This document shows positions 43,233 through 52,545 of a stretch of DNA of 64,000 nucleotides, one piece after another. A model generated the notes under the pieces. That model saw nothing but the letters and a program-made list of their open reading frames with translations. It did not search any database and had not been told where the DNA came from. The stretch covers positions 372,001 through 436,000 of the forward strand of contig CAWFFZ010000008.1 of assembly GCA_963815295.1 (NCBI GenBank), read 5' to 3'. The translations under genes and the position numbers were made by a program. Position 1 is the stretch's first letter, and each line of letters starts with the position of its first letter. The stretch comes from JACDHG01 sp963815295. Its GTDB lineage: Bacteria > Actinomycetota > Actinomycetes > Propionibacteriales > Nocardioidaceae.

Positions 43233-44651
43233 TCACGCGAGCCGGCGGGTGCCGGTGTGGTCGACGAGCCAGTGTCTGCCGTGGGGTGATCGCCATAGGT
43301 AGATGCCGGGGAAGGGTTGTTTGACTTGCCATCGGCTGTGGGTGCGGATCCGGTGGTGGTCGTCGGGTCATGGGTCCGAGTTTCCCGATCCCGGTTTGGC
43401 CGGGTGGTCCGCCGTCGTCGGGGTCGAGGTAGGGGATGGTGTGGTCGAGGTCCATCCGACGGCTGGTGTTCGACGCATACGGGAAGGTGTCGGTGGGGGT
43501 GATGAGGTGGACGGCTTCGCGGATGTGGTCGGGGATTTCGTAGGCGTCGACGGGTGCGATGCCGGCGACGTCGATCACGGGTTTGAGGGTGATGGTGCAG
43601 TTGCCGAGCCATTGTTTGGCTTGGTCGAGGGTGACGGGTCCGATCCCTTCCACCCGCGCCACACCCTCACCGGTATCCAGCGACTCTCTGGTCAGGTGGA
43701 CGTAGAGGACGGCTTTGGGTCGCGGGTCGACCTTGATGCTGACTCCGCGGACGAACGCTTCCGGGTTCCCGCCGGGGTCGTGGGCGCCGTGGGTGTCGGC
43801 GTCGTCGAGTCCGATACTGGAGGGCACATCGTCGGGTAGGTCGGCGTCGTCGCGGTTCCGCACCTGGTCGGCGGTGGTGGCGTACAGGTCCAGGGCTTGT
43901 TGGGGGCTGGCGAGGATCCCGACTGCTTTGGCCCGACGGAGGTCCTTGGTGCGTGGTGTCGCCGAGGATGGCGATGCTGTCGGCGATCCGGTCGAGGGTG
44001 GCGTCGAAGAATTTCAGGTCGACGGCGTCGGCACGGATGAACGCGGTCCCGGTCTCATGGTCTGTCGACGGTTTCACCCACACCCCATGCTCGGTTTGTC
44101 TGGCCTCGGCCTCGGCCTGAGCCCGGTCGGGGTCCGCGGCGGTGAGGGCGGCGTCGATCATCGTCTCCAGCCGCCTCCAGGTGAGCCGGTCCGCCCACCG
44201 CGAGACCTTCGCGATCGACGGCAGCGGCGGCGGCGGTGTCGTGGCTGCGGGTGGCCTGGGCGGTTTTGCGGCCGATCCACGGCTTCACCTCACCGGCACG
44301 GATCCGTGCCCACAACAGGGGGAGGCGGTGGCGCAGGTCGAGGGCGTCGGCGATCAGGAGCTCGCCGGCGTAGGTGGACAGGGCCAGGACGGCACCGAAC
44401 TCGGCGCAGGCGAACTCGGCCACCTGCGGGGTTCCTTCGCCTCCGACCTGGATCAGCCGTTCGGAACCGGGCAACACCAAGCCTGTTCCTTGGAGGGTGC
44501 CGTGGACGTCGGCCCAGTGGGCGGCGATCTGAAGCATCTCGACGTCGGCGGCCTCTGAGCGGCGGCGGGTTTCTTCGGCGCGGGTGAGGGTTTGGTTGGC
44601 GTCGAGGGTGTCGACATCAGCGGCAGTGGTGGTGGTGTGCGTGTCGTGCAT
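43233..44651 (-). pseudogene. DUF222/HNH endonuclease gene with three frameshifts
   Basis: Four frames encode one protein of about 471 residues. The N-terminal DUF222 part (ATG at 44651) is in the first frame, DUF222 continues (LKFFDATLDRIADSIAIL) in the second, and a middle piece with MDLDHTIPYLDPDDGG is in the third. The HNH end (HHRIRTHSRWQVKQPF...) is in the fourth. Frames switch near 44205, 43955 and 43375, each by skipping one base or losing two. These genes form large families in actinobacteria. They are thought to be mobile or toxin-like nucleases, but function is unproven. It may be a real pseudogene or three more sequence errors. Confidence 0.75.
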
Positions 44652-44770
44652 GGGAGTGAATCTATCGGTGACCACCGACAGTTCTGAGGCTCAGATCCCC
44701 TTATACACAACGGTTTCCGAGACTTTCTTGCGTCCGATGTTTGACGATGTCGAGCTTGTTGAGATTACCG

Positions 44771-45119
44771 GGTCTCGACAAGCTCGACCGACGAGGCAGC
44801 AACTCGGCCGCCGTACAGGTAGCCGCCGGCGCGACGCAACCCGCAGCGAAACTCCTGTCGTTGCTGCGCTCTTTTCACCACGAGCGAACCGCCGGCCGCC
44901 AGCGCGAGGCAACCGACAGCGAAAGTCTCTGCGCTGCTGCGCCTTTCACCACGAGCGAAACCGCTGGCGACCGACGGGGTCTCGACAAGCTCGACCGACG
45001 TGTGCGTTCCGCAGTCGCCAGCGCAAAGCAACGACAGCGAAACTCTTGTCGTTGCTGCGCTTTTCACCACGAGCGAAACCGCCGGCGACCAGCCGGGGTC
45101 TCGACAAGCTCGACCGACG
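44771..45119. repeat. REP-like array of hairpin repeats
   Basis: Three copies of a 23-bp element beginning GGTCTCGACAAGCTCGACC occur at 44771-44793, 44978-45000 and 45097-45119. Between them are three degenerate copies of a ~60-bp unit ending CCACGAGCGAAACCGCCGGC. The last copy holds a perfect 10-bp stem (45027-45036 with 45047-45056). The pattern resembles interspersed extragenic palindromes, lying beside the HNH gene. The rest of the 44652-45145 gap holds no gene that I can see. Confidence 0.8.
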
Positions 45120-45145
45120 TATGCAGCTCGACCGGCGGGGCGTGC

Positions 45146-45655
45146 CTATTCAGACGGCGCGGGGACGGGGGCGCGGAAGGCCCACAACGTGACTCCGGGA
45201 ACGGGCTCCCAGTCGAGCGAGCTGTCACGTACGAAGCCGTACATCGCATAGAGCCCGTGGGCCTGCGTCATCGTCGTCATCGAGCACAGCACCAGCTCGG
45301 TGAGACCGAGCTCGACGCACCGTTCGAAGCACCGGGTGACGAGAGCCTTGGCCGCGCCGAGTCCGCGTGCTGCTGGGTCGACCGAGAGCATCCGAAACTC
45401 TCCTTCGCCATCGCGGCTCAGCTCGCGCAGGGGGGACCCCGGTGGACAGAACGTGACGGTGCCGACGACCGCCCCCTCGTGCAATGCGACGTACACCTCA
45501 GCAGCCACCGCTCTGCCGAAGGCGTCGGCGAGTTCGTTGACGTAGTCGTCTTCAGTGGTGACGAAACCGTCGTGACCGTAGGCGAGGACGGTGATGGCTC
45601 CGACCTTCTCGAGTTCGTGGGACCGGGCAAGTCGGACGAGGATGGCGTCAGACAC
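45146..45655 (-). CDS. GNAT-family N-acetyltransferase
   Basis: This is a 169-residue protein with a GNAT fold. EFRMLSVDPAARGLGAAKALV is the acetyl-CoA loop (R/QxxGxG/A) near residue 95. GLYAMYGFVRDSSLDW follows near the C-terminus. Substrate unknown. The GTG start at 45655 overlaps the TPP-enzyme stop by 8 nt, so the pair is translationally coupled. The 3' side faces the repeat array. Confidence 0.86.
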   Translation of the reverse strand: MSDAILVRLARSHELEKVGAITVLAYGHDGFVTTEDDYVNELADAFGRAVAAEVYVALHEGAVVGTVTFCPPGSPLRELSRDGEGEFRMLSVDPAARGLGAAKALVTRCFERCVELGLTELVLCSMTTMTQAHGLYAMYGFVRDSSLDWEPVPGVTLWAFRAPVPAPSE

Positions 45656-47315
45656 CGGTGGTGCTCCGGGGATAGGCGGCCTCGGGATCGGTGATCACGT
45701 TGACCAAGTACGGCACGTCGGAAGCGAACGCCCGGTCGAGGGCGGCACCGATGCCGTCTGGCTTCGTCACCGTCTCGCCGTCACCGCCGAGGGCCTGAGC
45801 GACCTTGTCGTACGACGTCTGGGGTGCGAGCTCGGCCGCGACGTCATACCCGTAGAGGAAGCGCATCGGGTGCTTCTCCAAGCCCCAGCACGAGTTGTTA
45901 CCCACGACCATCACGACCGGGAGGCGATGTCGGGCGAGCGTGTCGACGTCCATGAGAGACATGCCCGCTGCCCCGTCCCCGAGCATCAGCACGACCTGGG
46001 CCGACGGCCTCGCGATCCGGGCCGCGATGGCAGCGCCCACACCCGCGCCGAGACATCCGTAAGGGCCGGGGTCGAGCCAGCCGCCGGGACGGGCCGGCTC
46101 GACGTACTTGCCGGCGAAGGACACGAAGTCGCCACCGTCCCCGATCACGACGGAGTCATCGGCCAGCCGTGGGACGAGCTCGCCGTAGATACGGGCCGGG
46201 TGGATGGGGTCGGAGTCGGACGACAACAGCTCTGCATCCTTGGCCGCGGCCGCCGAGACGAGGTCGCGCAGCCGGCCGCTCCAGGGGCTCCAATCAGGGC
46301 GCGCCGCCTGTGACTCCAGCGCGGCCTGCAGCCCGTCAAGTGCCGCCGACAGGTCGCCGAATGCCGATGCAGCCAACTGCGCGTGCCCGGAGACCTGCTG
46401 CTCGCTGTCGGCAATGTGGACGACCTGCGCCTGCGGCGAGTCTTCCTTGCCGCCGAACGTGCCATACCCGAGCCGGAAGTCGAGAGGCGTACCGACGACG
46501 ACTGCCAGGTCGCACTGGCCGAAGGCGACAGAGCGTGCCTTGGTCACCAGCGACGGATGCCCGCGCGGGATGATGCCGCGACCCATCCCGTTGGTGATGA
46601 CGGGGATGCCGCTCTGCTCCACGAACCTGAGCGCAGCCTCCTCCGCACCGTCCGACCAGACGTCCGTTCCGAGGACGAGGATCGGCTGGGTCGACGCAGC
46701 GAGCAGGCGCGCGATAGAGCGCAGGGACTCGTCGTCAGGTGTGACCCGGTCGCGGTATGGCGGCGGCGGAAGCGCTACCTCCGCCCGCGAGAAGAACTGG
46801 TCCATCGGTACGTCGAGGAACGCCGGCCCACGGTGCGGCGCAGCGGCCATCGTGAACGCGTCATGCACCCGGTCTGCGATGTCGGCCACATCGTGCACGG
46901 TGGCCGCCAGTTTCGAGATCGTCGACACGATCGGCGGGTGGTCGAGCTCTTGCAGGGAACCGCTTCCCCACCGCGTGTTGGGGGCCCGACCGCCCATCAC
47001 CACCAGTGGCGACCCTGCGAAGTGGGCCTGCGCGATCGGGCTTACACCGTTGGTGACGCCCGGCCCCGCGGTCAGGACGGCGAGACCGGGGGTCCGAGTG
47101 AGCTTGCCGGTGGCCTCTGCCGCGAACACGGCGGTCGGCTCGTGCCGCACGTCGACGAGCCGCATGGGTGGGTCGGCCTTGATGGCCCCGTCGTACATCG
47201 GGAACACGTGGGCGCCCGACAGTGTGTACATCGTGGTGACGCCATGGGCCCGTGCTACCTCGACGGCCAGGTCCCCGCCGTGGCCTTCACGCTTTTCATT
47301 CGTCGCGTCGGTCAT
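45648..47315 (-). CDS. Thiamine-pyrophosphate enzyme, acetolactate synthase-like
   Basis: This is a 555-residue three-domain TPP enzyme. The PYR domain has the catalytic Glu in VDVRHEPTAVFAAEA. The central domain has VLGTDVWSDG. The PP domain has the TPP/magnesium motif GDGAAGMSLMDVDTLARHR... ending VVGNN. It resembles acetolactate synthase and the oxalyl/benzoylformate branch. The specific reaction is not readable. The ATG at 47315 is chosen over an extension to 47561. It is coupled to the downstream GNAT gene and follows a DUF2785 gene by 10 nt, so the three probably form an operon. Confidence 0.85.
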   Translation of the reverse strand: MTDATNEKREGHGGDLAVEVARAHGVTTMYTLSGAHVFPMYDGAIKADPPMRLVDVRHEPTAVFAAEATGKLTRTPGLAVLTAGPGVTNGVSPIAQAHFAGSPLVVMGGRAPNTRWGSGSLQELDHPPIVSTISKLAATVHDVADIADRVHDAFTMAAAPHRGPAFLDVPMDQFFSRAEVALPPPPYRDRVTPDDESLRSIARLLAASTQPILVLGTDVWSDGAEEAALRFVEQSGIPVITNGMGRGIIPRGHPSLVTKARSVAFGQCDLAVVVGTPLDFRLGYGTFGGKEDSPQAQVVHIADSEQQVSGHAQLAASAFGDLSAALDGLQAALESQAARPDWSPWSGRLRDLVSAAAAKDAELLSSDSDPIHPARIYGELVPRLADDSVVIGDGGDFVSFAGKYVEPARPGGWLDPGPYGCLGAGVGAAIAARIARPSAQVVLMLGDGAAGMSLMDVDTLARHRLPVVMVVGNNSCWGLEKHPMRFLYGYDVAAELAPQTSYDKVAQALGGDGETVTKPDGIGAALDRAFASDVPYLVNVITDPEAAYPRSTTGV

Positions 47316-47325
47316 GCGGCCAACG

Positions 47326-48249
47326 CTATCCCTCGGGAACAGAGACAACCCGACTGCGGGAGGCGAACGGCATCGTATTCGCGAGCACATCCTTGAGCAT
47401 GAGGAGCATGTCGGCACGGCCCTCGGGTGCGTCCGCGAAGTGAGCCGCGTCCTGCTCGTCGCGGCCGTTGACTCCCATGGCCAGCTGGAGATACAGCAGC
47501 CGAAGGAATGCACGCGTGTTGAACACGTGGGCAGGCGGCCACTCGTCGGCCGGTCCGGCATCGCTGGGCTGAGGGCAGTTGGCGGTCGCGTCGAGGCGGC
47601 GAATCCAGGCTTCGAACAGCGGCTGCGGGAGCTCGTTGCGGTGCAGGATCGTCATCGTCGCGTAGGCGAGTCGGTCGTCCTCGTCGTGAGTCAGCCGGTA
47701 CGTCGTCGGGGCCACCAGCCGGTCGGCAATCACGTCGAGCAGCACCGTGAGCTCGGTCGCGCCAAAGTGACGGCTCCGGGCCAAGATGCCGACCAGGTCG
47801 GCACCGTGGGCGACGGCGTGCGCCCACCCCTGGTCGGGCACGAACCCGCGCAGGTCTTTCTCCCGGACGAACCAGGTGAGCGCGCGGTCCGCCCAGGTGA
47901 GGACGGCGTCGACGGGCAGCAGATGGGCTTTGTTGTCACGGTCGATGCACTCGGTGAGGACCAACGCCGAGAACGTGCGACGGTAGACAGCGTCGCCGAC
48001 GACCTGGCCGAGGCCGACGCCGAGACCTTGGGCGATCCCGTCGCCGAAGGCAACGAGCAGGTCGTCGTAGACGCCCTCCTCGAGCCAGGTCGCGAGCACG
48101 GGATACGCGATGACGTCCCGCTCCACGGGGTCGAGGGATCCGAGCATCGTGACGAGTTCAGCGGTCAGGTCGTTGAGCGGGGGATCCGCAGGTACTTCCA
48201 TGTCGGACTCGAGCACGTGCTGCCAAAAGCCGGCACGCATGTCCGCCAT
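47326..48249 (-). CDS. DUF2785-domain protein
   Basis: This is a 307-residue soluble, helix-rich protein. The DUF2785 region is seen in LTAELVTMLGSLDPVERDVIAYPVLATWLEEGVYD (two helices), VPDQGWAHAVAHGADL (conserved W-H...H-D) and the FNTRAFLRLLYLQLAM stretch. The family's function is unknown. No signal peptide. It starts the operon with the TPP enzyme and GNAT genes and is divergent from pdtaS by about 70 bp. Confidence 0.8.
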   Translation of the reverse strand: MADMRAGFWQHVLESDMEVPADPPLNDLTAELVTMLGSLDPVERDVIAYPVLATWLEEGVYDDLLVAFGDGIAQGLGVGLGQVVGDAVYRRTFSALVLTECIDRDNKAHLLPVDAVLTWADRALTWFVREKDLRGFVPDQGWAHAVAHGADLVGILARSRHFGATELTVLLDVIADRLVAPTTYRLTHDEDDRLAYATMTILHRNELPQPLFEAWIRRLDATANCPQPSDAGPADEWPPAHVFNTRAFLRLLYLQLAMGVNGRDEQDAAHFADAPEGRADMLLMLKDVLANTMPFASRSRVVSVPEG

Positions 48250-48306
48250 CCTTGCATATGTCGGTGACCCGCATTACCAGCTTGGTGGCGTCTGAGTTAC
48301 CGCTAC

Positions 48307-48312
48307 TAGAGT
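48307..48312 (+). promoter_or_regulatory. -10 box for leaderless pdtaS
   Basis: TAGAGT lies exactly 6 nt before the GTG at 48319, so transcription would begin at or beside the start codon. Confidence 0.55.
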
Positions 48313-48318
48313 CGCTGC

Positions 48319-49789
48319 GTGCCCTCGGTGAAGGACGTCGTCAAGAGCTATACCGACCTCGAGGACGACGACCTGGCCTGGCTGCAACTGCTGCTCTCGG
48401 ACTGGCAGATCGTTGCCGACCTCTCGTTCGCTGACCTGGTGCTGTGGCTGCCTGACCGGGAGGGACACGGGTACTGGGGCGGGGCGCAGATGCGTCCCAC
48501 CACGGGTCCCACGGCCTTCGTCGACGACCTCGTCGGGGCGTTCGTGCCCAAGGGTCGTCGCCCGTTGCTCGATGCCGCGTTCGAGGACCGACGCATCGCT
48601 CGCGAGGGTGATCCGGAGTGGCGCGACAACGTCCCGGTGCGGGTGGAGACGATTCCGGTGATGCGGGGCGACCGGCTGCTCGGGGTGATTGCGCGGAACA
48701 CCAACCTGCTGGGTTTGCGCCCGCCGAGCCGCCTGGAGCTCTCCTACCTGCAGACGGCGAGCGATCTCACCCGGATGATCAGTCTTGGTCGGTTCCCACA
48801 GCCCGTCGAGCGGCGTGACTGGTCGGCCTCACCCCGGGTTGGTGACGGCTTCGTGCGCACCGACGCTGCGGGCGTAGTCGGCTACGCCAGTCCGAATGCC
48901 CAGTCGGCATACCGTCGGCTGGGGCTGCAGGGCGATCTCATCGGCGAATCCCTCGGGGCAATCACCGAGCAGCTGGTGCCGCAACCGGCCGTCGCGGTGG
49001 ACGAAGGGTCTGGCGACGGTGCTCTCGGGCCGGGCACCGAAGGAGGCAGAGTTCGCCAATACCGAGGCGACGATCATCGCTCGGGTGATTCCGCTGCAGC
49101 CGGGCGAGACCTACGAAGGTGCCCTCGTCCTGCTGCGCGACGTGACCGAACTGCGGAGCCGGGAGCGTGAGCTGATCACGAAGGACGCGACGATTCGCGA
49201 GATCCATCACCGGGTGAAGAACAACCTGCAGACCGTCGCCGCCTTGCTCCGGCTCCAGGCGCGGCGCATGGATGCACCGGAGGCGCGGCTCGCGCTCGAG
49301 GATGCGGTACGTCGGGTGGGGTCGATCGCGATCGTCCACGAGACGCTGAGCCAGACCTTCGACGAACAGGTCGACTTCGACGAGGTGGCGGATCGGCTTC
49401 GCCGGATGGTGACTGATGTGGGTGCTGACAGCGCCGATGTCGTGACGTCCCGGTCGGGCACGTTCGGACGGTTGTCCGCGCAGATCGCCACCCCACTGGC
49501 GATGGTCCTGACCGAGTTGCTTCAAAACGCCGTCGAGCACGCCTTTGACGGAGGCGCAGGTCACATCGACGTGCGCGTGCTTCGGCTGGCGGGACGGCTC
49601 GAGGTCATCGTCGACGACGACGGCTGCGGTCTGCCGGCCGGCTTCGATCCCGTCTCGTCAGGCCACCTCGGCCTGTCGATCGTGCGGACCCTGGTCGAGT
49701 CGGAGCTGGGTGGGCTGATCAAATTGGGGTCACGCGCAGGCGGTGGGACGAGAATCGACCTTGACCTGCCGCTTCACGGCGAGCGGTGA
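48319..49789 (+). CDS. pdtaS: Sensor histidine kinase PdtaS (frameshifted)
   Basis: The restored protein has about 489 residues. An N-terminal GAF-like sensor (about residues 1-150) and a PAS domain (about 170-290) precede HisKA_2 with the H-box REIHHRVKNNLQTVAALLRL. A HATPase_c follows with LTELLQNAVEHAF and DDDGCGLPAGF. The first part ends near 49010 in one frame and continues in the next. Skipping one G of the GGG in GAAGGGTCTGG joins them. Mycobacterial PdtaS, with the PdtaR regulator, senses stress and controls RNA-binding output. It lies tail to tail with whiB1, as in Rv3220c-Rv3219. Confidence 0.87.
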
Positions 49790-49794
49790 CGCCG

Positions 49795-50043
49795 TCAGGC
49801 GCGGATCTTTGCCCGGGCGTTGCGTCGCTTGAGGGCACGGCGCTCGTCCTCGGACATCCCGCCCCACACACCGTGGTCCTGACCCGCCTCGAGAGCCCAC
49901 GCCAGGCACTGCTCGCGCACTTCGCAGCGACGGCACACCTGCTTGGCCTCCTCGATTTGGAGGATGGCCGGCCCGGTGTTGCCGATCGGGAAGAACAGTT
50001 CTGGGTCTTCTTCGAGACACGCAGAACGGTGGCGCCAGTCCAC
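49795..50043 (-). CDS. whiB1: WhiB-family redox regulator WhiB1
   Basis: This is an 82-residue iron-sulphur protein. Cysteines C9, C37, C40 and C46 fall at the same positions as in M. tuberculosis WhiB1. The GVWGG turn and basic tail RRALKRRNARAKIRA bind the sigma factor and DNA. The 4Fe-4S cluster reacts with nitric oxide and switches DNA binding. GTG at 50043 with AGGAG 8 nt upstream fixes the start. The longer frame to 50475 is upstream non-coding leader. A CRP-type site lies about 75 nt upstream. Confidence 0.93.
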   Translation of the reverse strand: MDWRHRSACLEEDPELFFPIGNTGPAILQIEEAKQVCRRCEVREQCLAWALEAGQDHGVWGGMSEDERRALKRRNARAKIRA

Positions 50044-50116
50044 GGCGGGCAACTCCTGTCGGTTGTTGGTGCGGGCTACGGCTGTCTGCCGCGCCAAATT
50101 GCAAGCATTTAATGGG

Positions 50117-50136
50117 TTAGTGAAGGTTTTCACTAA
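50117..50136. promoter_or_regulatory. CRP-type site upstream of whiB1
   Basis: The inverted repeat TTAGTGAA-N4-TTCACTAA contains GTGA-N6-TCAC (50120-50133), the core of the CRP/FNR consensus. Mycobacterial whiB1 is known to be controlled by the CRP homologue Rv3676. Its position about 75 nt before the start fits this. The remaining 50044-50268 region holds divergent promoters. Confidence 0.68.
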
Positions 50137-50256
50137 ATCCCTCTGGACGATCGTCGCAAGAGAACCGGCCGGACACAACCCCTGCGTGGCTGTCAGTTTG
50201 CTCACACCACCCAGCACGGTCCCCGCCGACCTACGGTCGTCGACCGGCCTGGTCAT

Positions 50257-50262
50257 TAGGGT
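50257..50262 (+). promoter_or_regulatory. -10 box for the leaderless membrane-protein gene
   Basis: TAGGGT with exactly 6 nt to the GTG at 50269, the same spacing as upstream of pdtaS and argS. Confidence 0.5.
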
Positions 50263-50268
50263 GGTCGC

Positions 50269-50682
50269 GTGGTGACCGAGCCGACGACGATGCAGCGGAT
50301 CAGAATAGCGGCATTGCTCGTCGCAGGACAGGTTGGAATTCTGATCGCCCTGGCCGTCGTCGAACTGGTGAGTCTCGACCCCGACCATCCGAGCGTTGCC
50401 CTGACCACCGCCGTGTTCTACCTGCTGTTCGCCGTGGGCCTCGGCTTCGCGGCCTGGGGCCTCGCTGGGTTGCACAGCTGGAGTCGAGGGCCAGTCGTTC
50501 TAGCGCAACTTATCGCGATGGGTGTCGGCTGGAGCTTCAACGGAGGGTCAACGGTCTGGGTGACCGCTGTGCTCTTCGTGTGGGCTATCGCCGTACTCGC
50601 CATCGTCTTCTCGCCGTCCACCACCACCGCGTTGTACGGGCACCGCGGAGGAGACGACGGTGACGACACGACGGCCACCTAA
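50269..50682 (+). CDS. Small four-span membrane protein
   Basis: This is a 137-residue protein with four hydrophobic spans (about residues 12-32, 45-65, 72-92 and 100-120) and a short acidic C-terminal tail. No motif that I recognise. The GTG start is supported by TAGGGT 6 nt upstream (leaderless). It is divergent from whiB1 and convergent with sodN. Confidence 0.7.
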   Translation: MVTEPTTMQRIRIAALLVAGQVGILIALAVVELVSLDPDHPSVALTTAVFYLLFAVGLGFAAWGLAGLHSWSRGPVVLAQLIAMGVGWSFNGGSTVWVTAVLFVWAIAVLAIVFSPSTTTALYGHRGGDDGDDTTAT

Positions 50683-50708
50683 CAACCGGGTCGGCCAGAG
50701 GCAGGCCG

Positions 50709-51110
50709 CTACCCCTTCTTGGTCTCGGCGAAGATCTCGGCAATCTCGTCGATCTTGGCGAGCAGGTCGTCGGCCTTGGCCGCGTCCATGCTGCCCTTGG
50801 TGCCGGTCGCGCCCGCCAGCTTGGTGGCCTCGTTGACGAGGGTGTGCAGCTGCGGGTACTTCTCGAAGTGCGGGGGCTTGAAGTAGTCGGTCCACAGCAC
50901 CCACAGGTGATGCTTGACGAGCTCCGAGCGCTGCTCCTTGATGATCACAGCCCGGGTGCGGAAGTCAGGGTCGTCGTTGTCGGCGAGCTTGCCGATGATT
51001 GCCTTGACCGACTCGGCCTCGATCCTCGCCTGGGCGGGGTCGTACACGCCGCAGGGAAGGTCGCAGTGTGCGGAAACCTCGATGGTGGGGGCGATGAAAC
51101 GACGCAGCAT
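50709..51110 (-). CDS. sodN: Nickel superoxide dismutase
   Basis: This is a 133-residue precursor. The short leader MLRRFIAPTIEVSA is removed to leave His15 as the new N-terminus, and the nickel hook HCDLPCGVYDP supplies His1, Cys2 and Cys6 ligands. The rest is the four-helix bundle of the Ni-SOD hexamer. It dismutates superoxide in the cytosol. The ATG at 51110 is chosen. The sodX protease gene is divergent, 108 bp away. Confidence 0.95.
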   Translation of the reverse strand: MLRRFIAPTIEVSAHCDLPCGVYDPAQARIEAESVKAIIGKLADNDDPDFRTRAVIIKEQRSELVKHHLWVLWTDYFKPPHFEKYPQLHTLVNEATKLAGATGTKGSMDAAKADDLLAKIDEIAEIFAETKKG

Positions 51111-51218
51111 TGTTGTCCCTCTCTTTGAGCACATCGGTAGGAGCAGTGCAGGCTTGTCACACTAGCCGCCCACCTGACGTGCCCGATCCTGGCCGATCGA
51201 AACGAGGTTTCCCCGACG

Positions 51219-51533
51219 ATGACGCTGCCGCGGTTCGGGCTGGTGGTGGTCCGTGGACGCTCGATGACTCCGACCTTGCAGGAGGGCGACGTCCTGATGG
51301 TCAGGTATGACGTCGAGCCAACGCCGGGCAAGCTCGTCGTGGTCCGGCTGCCCGAGCGGCCGGTCGCTGTGAAGCGGGCCATCCGACGCGAGCCAGACGG
51401 CTGGTGGGTGGAGCGAGACAACCCTGACGAGGGGGTCGACTCGTGGGTCGTCGGTGCGATTCCCGACGCCGACGTGCTCGCCGTCGTCCGCTGCCGGCTC
51501 CGCCCGTTACGCCGGGCGACCCGCGCCCTCTGA
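51219..51533 (+). CDS. sodX: Nickel-SOD maturation protease SodX
   Basis: This is a 104-residue S26/S24-like peptidase. Catalytic Ser15 in VVVRGRSMTPTL and Lys52 in RPVAVKRAIRRE are present, with the family's GD loop (EGDVLMVRY). It trims the SodN leader so that His1 can bind nickel. There is no membrane anchor, as expected for this cytosolic member. It lies divergent to sodN, the usual arrangement. Confidence 0.9.
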   Translation: MTLPRFGLVVVRGRSMTPTLQEGDVLMVRYDVEPTPGKLVVVRLPERPVAVKRAIRREPDGWWVERDNPDEGVDSWVVGAIPDADVLAVVRCRLRPLRRATRAL

Positions 51534-51540
51534 GGCTCGT

Positions 51541-51546
51541 TAGGGT
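51541..51546 (+). promoter_or_regulatory. -10 box for the leaderless zinc-type dehydrogenase gene
   Basis: TAGGGT exactly 6 nt before the ATG at 51553. Confidence 0.5.
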
Positions 51547-51552
51547 GGCGGG

Positions 51553-52521
51553 ATGTTCGCCGTCTACGCCGACTCCATCCACGCCGAAGACCCGATGGCC
51601 GGACTTCAGTCGGGTGAGCGGCCAGCGCCAGAGGTCCCCGAGGGCTGGGTGGTCGTCGACGTACGCGCTGCTTCGCTCAACCACCACGACGTGTGGTCGT
51701 TGAAGGGGGTCGGCCTGCCCGAGGATCGGCTACCGATGATCTTGGGCTGTGATGCCGCCGGCATCGACGAAGACGGCAACGAGGTGGTCGTGCATGCGGT
51801 GGTCAGCGACCCGTCGTGGGTTGGCGACGAGACGCTCGACCCGAAGCGCTCGCTGCTGTCGGAGCGCCACCAGGGCGCGCTTGCCGAGCAGGTCACGGTT
51901 CCGCGGCGCAATGTCGTGCCGAAGCCGGCCTCGCTCAGCTTCGAGGAGGCGGCCTGTTTGCCGACAGCGTGGCTGACGGCATACCGGATGCTCTTCACCC
52001 AGAGCGGCCTCAAGCCCGGTGACAGTGTCTTGGTGCAGGGAGCAGGAGGCGGCGTCGCCACGGCGCTCATCACGCTCGCTAAGGCGGCGGGTCTGCGCAC
52101 GTTCGTCACCAGCCGCGACGAAGCCAAGCGAGCCCGCGCACTCGAGCTGGGGGCACACGAGGCAGTCGAGCCAGGAATACGGCTGCCCGCTCGCGTTGAC
52201 GCGGTCATGGAGACGGTCGGCGCCGCGACCTGGAGCCACTCGCTCAAGTCTCTGCGTCCAGGCGGCACACTCGTGGTCTCGGGGGCGACCTCAGGCCACC
52301 AGCCCGAGGATTCCGATCTGCGCCGGATCTTTTTCCTCCAGCTGCGGATCCAGGGCTCGACCATGGGCACTCGCGATGAGCTGCGAGGGCTCGTCGAACT
52401 ACTCGACCTGAGCGGAGCACGACCGCTCATCGACCGGGTTCTGCCGCTCGATCAGGCCCGAGCGGGCTTCGCGGCGATGGTCGCCGGCGACCTCTTCGGC
52501 AAGGTCGTGTTCACGGTCTGA
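51553..52521 (+). CDS. Zinc-type alcohol dehydrogenase/quinone oxidoreductase family protein
   Basis: This is a 322-residue medium-chain dehydrogenase. It contains LNHHDVWSLKGVG, LGCDAAGI and LPTAWLTAYRMLF. The nucleotide loop VLVQGAGGGVATALI (GxGxxG/A) is near residue 162. The catalytic zinc Cys/His set is incomplete, which favours the quinone-oxidoreductase-like branch that uses NADPH without zinc. Substrate unknown. TAGGGT lies 6 nt before ATG. Confidence 0.88.
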   Translation: MFAVYADSIHAEDPMAGLQSGERPAPEVPEGWVVVDVRAASLNHHDVWSLKGVGLPEDRLPMILGCDAAGIDEDGNEVVVHAVVSDPSWVGDETLDPKRSLLSERHQGALAEQVTVPRRNVVPKPASLSFEEAACLPTAWLTAYRMLFTQSGLKPGDSVLVQGAGGGVATALITLAKAAGLRTFVTSRDEAKRARALELGAHEAVEPGIRLPARVDAVMETVGAATWSHSLKSLRPGGTLVVSGATSGHQPEDSDLRRIFFLQLRIQGSTMGTRDELRGLVELLDLSGARPLIDRVLPLDQARAGFAAMVAGDLFGKVVFTV

Positions 52522-52545
52522 CCGGCTGGGCCCAGCACGCCTGCC

